64,000 nt of DNA from an uncultured Shimia sp. Lineage in GTDB: Bacteria > Pseudomonadota > Alphaproteobacteria > Rhodobacterales > Rhodobacteraceae. Both the position numbers and the translations under genes were made by a program. Of the stretch, positions 61,133 through 64,000 are shown in pieces; within the stretch, counting starts at the first letter, position 1; each line of letters opens with the position of its first letter. The notes under the pieces were generated by a model. That model did no database searches. It saw nothing but the letters and a program-made list of their open reading frames with translations, and was not told the origin of the DNA. The stretch lies in assembly GCF_947493595.1 (NCBI RefSeq), contig NZ_CANLRL010000006.1, positions 1 through 64,000 of the forward strand, read 5' to 3'.

Positions 61133-62029
61133 TTACTGCGGCGCTGCCCCGTCTGGCAAATGCCCTTCCGCTAGCCAATCCCACAGTTCCGCCCAAAGCG
61201 CTTCCCGCCCTTTGCGAAACGCACCGTCATGGCCCACCTTCCTGGTGCCCATCTGCTTTGGCTCCCGAGCCACCAAGTGCTTCTCAGCCTTGCTATAATG
61301 GCTCAGCGTGTCACCACAGGCGGTCTCTGTTGCAATCGGATCGTCATTCATAACCCAAGCACTGATGGGGCTGCACGGATCATCAAAGTGATGCGGATAG
61401 CGACCTTCGGCCAATTCAGGCAACAGGTAGCTGCGCCGCGCACTCCACCGCCGCCAGGTGCGGAACACATCCGGCGGCAAGGCTTCGCCGCCCCACAAGC
61501 CTCCCGCCGGAATATACCCATACCGCGCTAGGCAATAGCTGCCGAAGCCCCACCAGAAGAACAACTCCAACGGCATATTGCGCAGCTTGTGCACGCCCCA
61601 ATGCCCATTGCCCACCGCGACAAAAGCGTGGCGCGTTGCTTTGTGATGGTTCTGCATAAACCCAACAAACTGCCCGCCAATGCTGTGCCCTAATGTGGTC
61701 AGCGGCACTCCGGGCGCAATGTGTTCCAGATGCGCGAGCGCCGCGGTCATGTCCAACCGTCCCCAGTCCGGATAATCGATGCCGCTCACCGCGAGGTTTT
61801 CGGGTCCAGACTCGCCAATACCTCGGAAATCATAGGTCAGAACCACGGCGCCACGCTGAGCCAAGTACCCCGCCACATGGCGATAAAACCGCCGGGGGAA
61901 CCCCGTGCCTGCGGAAATCAAAACAGCCACACGTGGCGCGGCACCACGAAAGACCGTGCCCGCCAACTCCCAACCGTCCTCAGCGCGAAATTTGATATCC
62001 TCGACGGTCACATCACCTTGATCCAACAT
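61133..62029 (-). CDS. alpha/beta hydrolase in operon with MarR regulator
   Basis: A 298-residue serine hydrolase. The pattern VLISAGTGFPRRFYRHVAGY, YDFRGIGESGPENL and the nucleophile elbow TLGHSIGGQFVGFM are clear; the late Asp is probably in AWVMNDDPIA and the His in GHDGAF. The start ATG overlaps the marR stop (TGATG), so they are co-translated, and this hydrolase is the likely target gene of the regulator. Substrate unknown. Confidence 0.87.
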   Translation of the reverse strand: MLDQGDVTVEDIKFRAEDGWELAGTVFRGAAPRVAVLISAGTGFPRRFYRHVAGYLAQRGAVVLTYDFRGIGESGPENLAVSGIDYPDWGRLDMTAALAHLEHIAPGVPLTTLGHSIGGQFVGFMQNHHKATRHAFVAVGNGHWGVHKLRNMPLELFFWWGFGSYCLARYGYIPAGGLWGGEALPPDVFRTWRRWSARRSYLLPELAEGRYPHHFDDPCSPISAWVMNDDPIATETACGDTLSHYSKAEKHLVAREPKQMGTRKVGHDGAFRKGREALWAELWDWLAEGHLPDGAAPQ

Positions 62030-62490
62030 CACTCTTGTTCCTCACGCCATTCCGCCTGATCAATCACGTCTTCGGCGTTCTCTGCCAAATGGGCCAAAAA
62101 CCGGCCAATGACCTCCTGCTCCTCCACATCAAATGGCGCCAGCAAAAGACCATTTACGTGCTGCACAAAGGGCACCGTGCGTTGCACTAAGCTTTCCGAA
62201 GCTGGTTCCAGATAAATTCTCACAACGCGCCCGTCCGTGTCTTCACGTGCACGACGTACAAATCCACGATCCACCATGCGGTCAATCAAGCCGCTCAGGC
62301 TGGATTTGCGCATCGACAGCGCTTTGGCGAGCTGTGTGACAGTTTGCCCGTCTTGCTTGGACAGGAGCACCAACACGCCATGTTGCGGCATAGAAAGCTC
62401 CGCCAGCGCCTGCGTCTTGCGCTCCGACGCGCGTGTGATTGCAGCGTAAGCTCGATTCATCAGTAGAAATATCTTGGGGGGTTTTGCCAT
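62029..62490 (-). CDS. MarR-family transcriptional regulator
   Basis: A 153-residue regulator. The wHTH spans about 35-100: SMPQHGVLVLLSKQDGQTVT, LAKALSMRKSSLSGLIDRMV, RGFVRRAREDTDGRVVRIYL with the wing DTDGR. First gene of a two-gene operon with an alpha/beta hydrolase. Two TTCG-N4-CGAA palindromes just upstream look like its own operators, so it probably represses its own operon until a ligand, perhaps the hydrolase substrate, binds (inference). Confidence 0.92.
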   Translation of the reverse strand: MAKPPKIFLLMNRAYAAITRASERKTQALAELSMPQHGVLVLLSKQDGQTVTQLAKALSMRKSSLSGLIDRMVDRGFVRRAREDTDGRVVRIYLEPASESLVQRTVPFVQHVNGLLLAPFDVEEQEVIGRFLAHLAENAEDVIDQAEWREEQE

Positions 62491-62496
62491 GATTGG

Positions 62497-62534
62497 TTCG
62501 CATCCGAATTACCTACATCTAATTCGTATACGAA
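62497..62534. promoter_or_regulatory. paired palindromic operators for the MarR regulator
   Basis: TTCGCATCCGAA (62497-62508) and TTCGTATACGAA (62523-62534), centres 26 bases apart, 7-44 bases upstream of the marR start. The second is a perfect 12-bp palindrome. On the minus strand a TTGATT followed after 17 bases by ACGAAT could be the promoter, so the second site would cover the -10. Confidence 0.6.
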
Positions 62535-62642
62535 CCTTTCAGTTAATCAATCCCCACGCGCCATGACGTTGCGGGAAGCCTGGAAGCAAAACGGGCGCTG
62601 CTTTCGCACCGCCCGCTTCAATTCATCTGCGCCGAAATCCCG

Positions 62643-64000
62643 TTAGCCAGAACTCAGATCACAGGCCACAACCGGCGTATTTCCTTCAAACACCAGCACG
62701 CCACAGGCTGGCACGCGATGACCGGAAACACTGGCGGAGAAGCTGTTGTAGTTGACCACAAACTCATAAGAGCCAAATCGGCGACGGCGCACACCGTCCT
62801 GCATCGGCGACATGGCAACGCCAGCCTGTTCACAGGCCATGGACACAACCCGATCCCAAAGCGCCTCATCCGGGAAACTGCCCAAGTACCAGCGCCCGTT
62901 CTGCCCCATCAGGACAGGCGCCCCATCTTGGGACTTTAGCAAAACCTCAGCCTCACCGGACAAGCGCTCATGCCAATGTTCAACCTTGCCGCCGCCAGAC
63001 ACATCCATGCCAGCCTGTGGCGGTAGGCTTTCGATCAGATCCACCCGCACATCCAGGCTGGGCACACCCGGACGACCTTTGGCCGGGATCGAGAACTCTT
63101 CGGTGATCGCCCCTGTGCGCGGCCCCACCACGGCCAGCGCGTCCGCTTCGGAAATCGCTAGAACCAGCGCTGGATCAAGAGTGGCCAGTCCCGGTGCAAA
63201 CACCGCTTTGTAGCCAGAGAACTCCCGACACGCCGCGCTCACGATGTCCACGGACAGTCCCGCCCGGCGCAATCCGCGGTAGGCAGAAAACACCAATCGG
63301 AAGTAATCAAACCCGGCGCCTTGCGGCTGGGTTTTCCAAGCCCAATCAGAGGCATAGTCAAACACCAGCGCCACATCCGCCTGTTGGGTGTCCTGCTCTT
63401 TCAGCATGTCGAGCACACCGGCCACGGCCCGCGCCTGGTCCATGCCCGGCGCGTCTACGCCATCTGGCGCTTGAAGGCCCGCGTGCATCTGTTCCTGCGC
63501 AAACGGCGCCTGCCGCCAGCGGAAGTAACTCACCACCTCTGCCCCATGGGCAAAGGCTTCCAACGCCCAAAGCGCTACCATGCCCGGCAAAGGTGCAGGG
63601 TTATACGGCGCCCAATTCACAGGCCCGGGTTGCTGTTCCATGACCCACCAGCGGCCTTTGCCAACCGCGCGATAAAGATCATGATGGAAGGCTTGAAAAT
63701 CGGGATCGCCCTGCCGCAAGAACCGCGCCTTGTGCTCATCCGTGGCTTCCAGCCGGTCCGACAAGAACCCAATTGGGTAGCTGTCCCAGCTCGCAATATC
63801 GAGATCTTCGCCCACATCAAAATGGTCAAATTCCAGAATGCGCCCCATGTAGTTGTGGATCAGCGGGGCATCCGTATGCGCCTTCAAAATGTCAGCCTGC
63901 ACCTTGTTGAACGCCACAACCTGATCACTTGAAAAGCGACGGAACGCCAGCACGTGAGCCGGGTTTGGGTCTGTCACGGTCAGGTTTGGCAAATCGATCT
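62643..64000 (-). CDS. GH42 beta-galactosidase, N-terminal part beyond window end
   Basis: The last approximately 452 codons of a glycoside hydrolase family 42 enzyme that releases beta-linked galactose. The frame stays open to the window edge with no methionine where the sequence ends (it reads IDLPNLTVTDPNPAHVLAF), so the gene starts outside. Visible marks are RRFSSDQVVAFNKVQADIL, THNYMGR-like IHNYMGRILEFDHFD, the catalytic nucleophile Glu in WWVMEQQPGPVNWAPYNP, then the trimerisation domain and a small C-terminal domain. The acid/base Glu lies in the missing part. Confidence 0.93.
   Translation of the reverse strand, partial: IDLPNLTVTDPNPAHVLAFRRFSSDQVVAFNKVQADILKAHTDAPLIHNYMGRILEFDHFDVGEDLDIASWDSYPIGFLSDRLEATDEHKARFLRQGDPDFQAFHHDLYRAVGKGRWWVMEQQPGPVNWAPYNPAPLPGMVALWALEAFAHGAEVVSYFRWRQAPFAQEQMHAGLQAPDGVDAPGMDQARAVAGVLDMLKEQDTQQADVALVFDYASDWAWKTQPQGAGFDYFRLVFSAYRGLRRAGLSVDIVSAACREFSGYKAVFAPGLATLDPALVLAISEADALAVVGPRTGAITEEFSIPAKGRPGVPSLDVRVDLIESLPPQAGMDVSGGGKVEHWHERLSGEAEVLLKSQDGAPVLMGQNGRWYLGSFPDEALWDRVVSMACEQAGVAMSPMQDGVRRRRFGSYEFVVNYNSFSASVSGHRVPACGVLVFEGNTPVVACDLSSG

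Overview
The window reads as chromosomal DNA of a Roseobacter-group alphaproteobacterium (Rhodobacteraceae). Supporting signs are a Tad/Flp pilus locus of alphaproteobacterial type, a phosphatidylcholine synthase, a CIRCE-preceded groESL, the yidC-MOSC-engB order, dense GC-rich coding with ATGA/TGATG overlaps, and no tRNA, rRNA, CRISPR, complete insertion sequence or prophage. The assignment is inferred from protein families and gene order by eye; no database search was run.

Layout. 1-12540: tight adherence (Tad) pilus locus on the + strand: three Flp pilin genes (the first cut by the window edge), cpaB, cpaC, an OmpA-like lipoprotein, cpaE, cpaF, tadB, tadC, two TPR lipoproteins, the prepilin peptidase and an AAA+ ATPase. 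TadE/F/G-type minor pilins are not in view. 12568-23132: yidD, ttcA, an EAL protein, yidC, a MOSC protein, engB, a DUF2946/PepSY pair, a 3-hydroxyisobutyrate dehydrogenase-like gene and pcs. 23147-33816: ogt, ileS, a truncated haemoglobin, a VIT transporter, ycjF/ycjX, truA, a TetR regulator and a KAS III-like enzyme. 33817-36526: a structured intergenic region with two terminators, a solo LuxR regulator co-transcribed with a small HTH-like protein, and tdk. 36597-48588: a dehydrogenase, csaA, proC, ybjN, a DnaA-box cluster, a PhzF-like gene, ubiK, lgt-midA-pgeF, a 46-residue gene, purE-purK, a GNAT enzyme, an orphan phnM with a secreted hydrolase, and a Nudix enzyme. 48590-55841: an EamA transporter with a hairpin-rich leader, a chalcone-isomerase-like protein, rsgA, a hydrolase, a homocysteine methyltransferase-like gene and groESL. 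55842-64000: a poorly coding stretch with a small XRE protein and a secreted tail-collar protein, then a quinone reductase-like gene, DUF2161, TraB/GumN, ppaC, a MarR-hydrolase operon and a GH42 beta-galactosidase cut by the window end.

How the genes work together. The Tad genes would build a surface-adhesion pilus: CpaA matures the pilin, CpaF powers assembly, TadB/TadC form the inner-membrane platform, CpaC with the lipoproteins forms the outer-membrane exit, and CpaE positions the machine. The nearby EAL phosphodiesterase could link c-di-GMP to this attachment function, but only proximity supports that. YidD, YidC, Lgt and EngB are housekeeping envelope and ribosome functions.

Most worth a second look: lgt appears to start at an AUU codon; four DnaA-box-like sites with a CtrA-like element lie at 39301-39412; a family of dispersed double-hairpin repeats keeps its pairing while its stem sequences vary; a possible standalone RNA with two mutually exclusive stems lies at 33975-34168; and a 46-codon gene lies at 43596-43736. 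I found no clear multi-gene system that I would call new.
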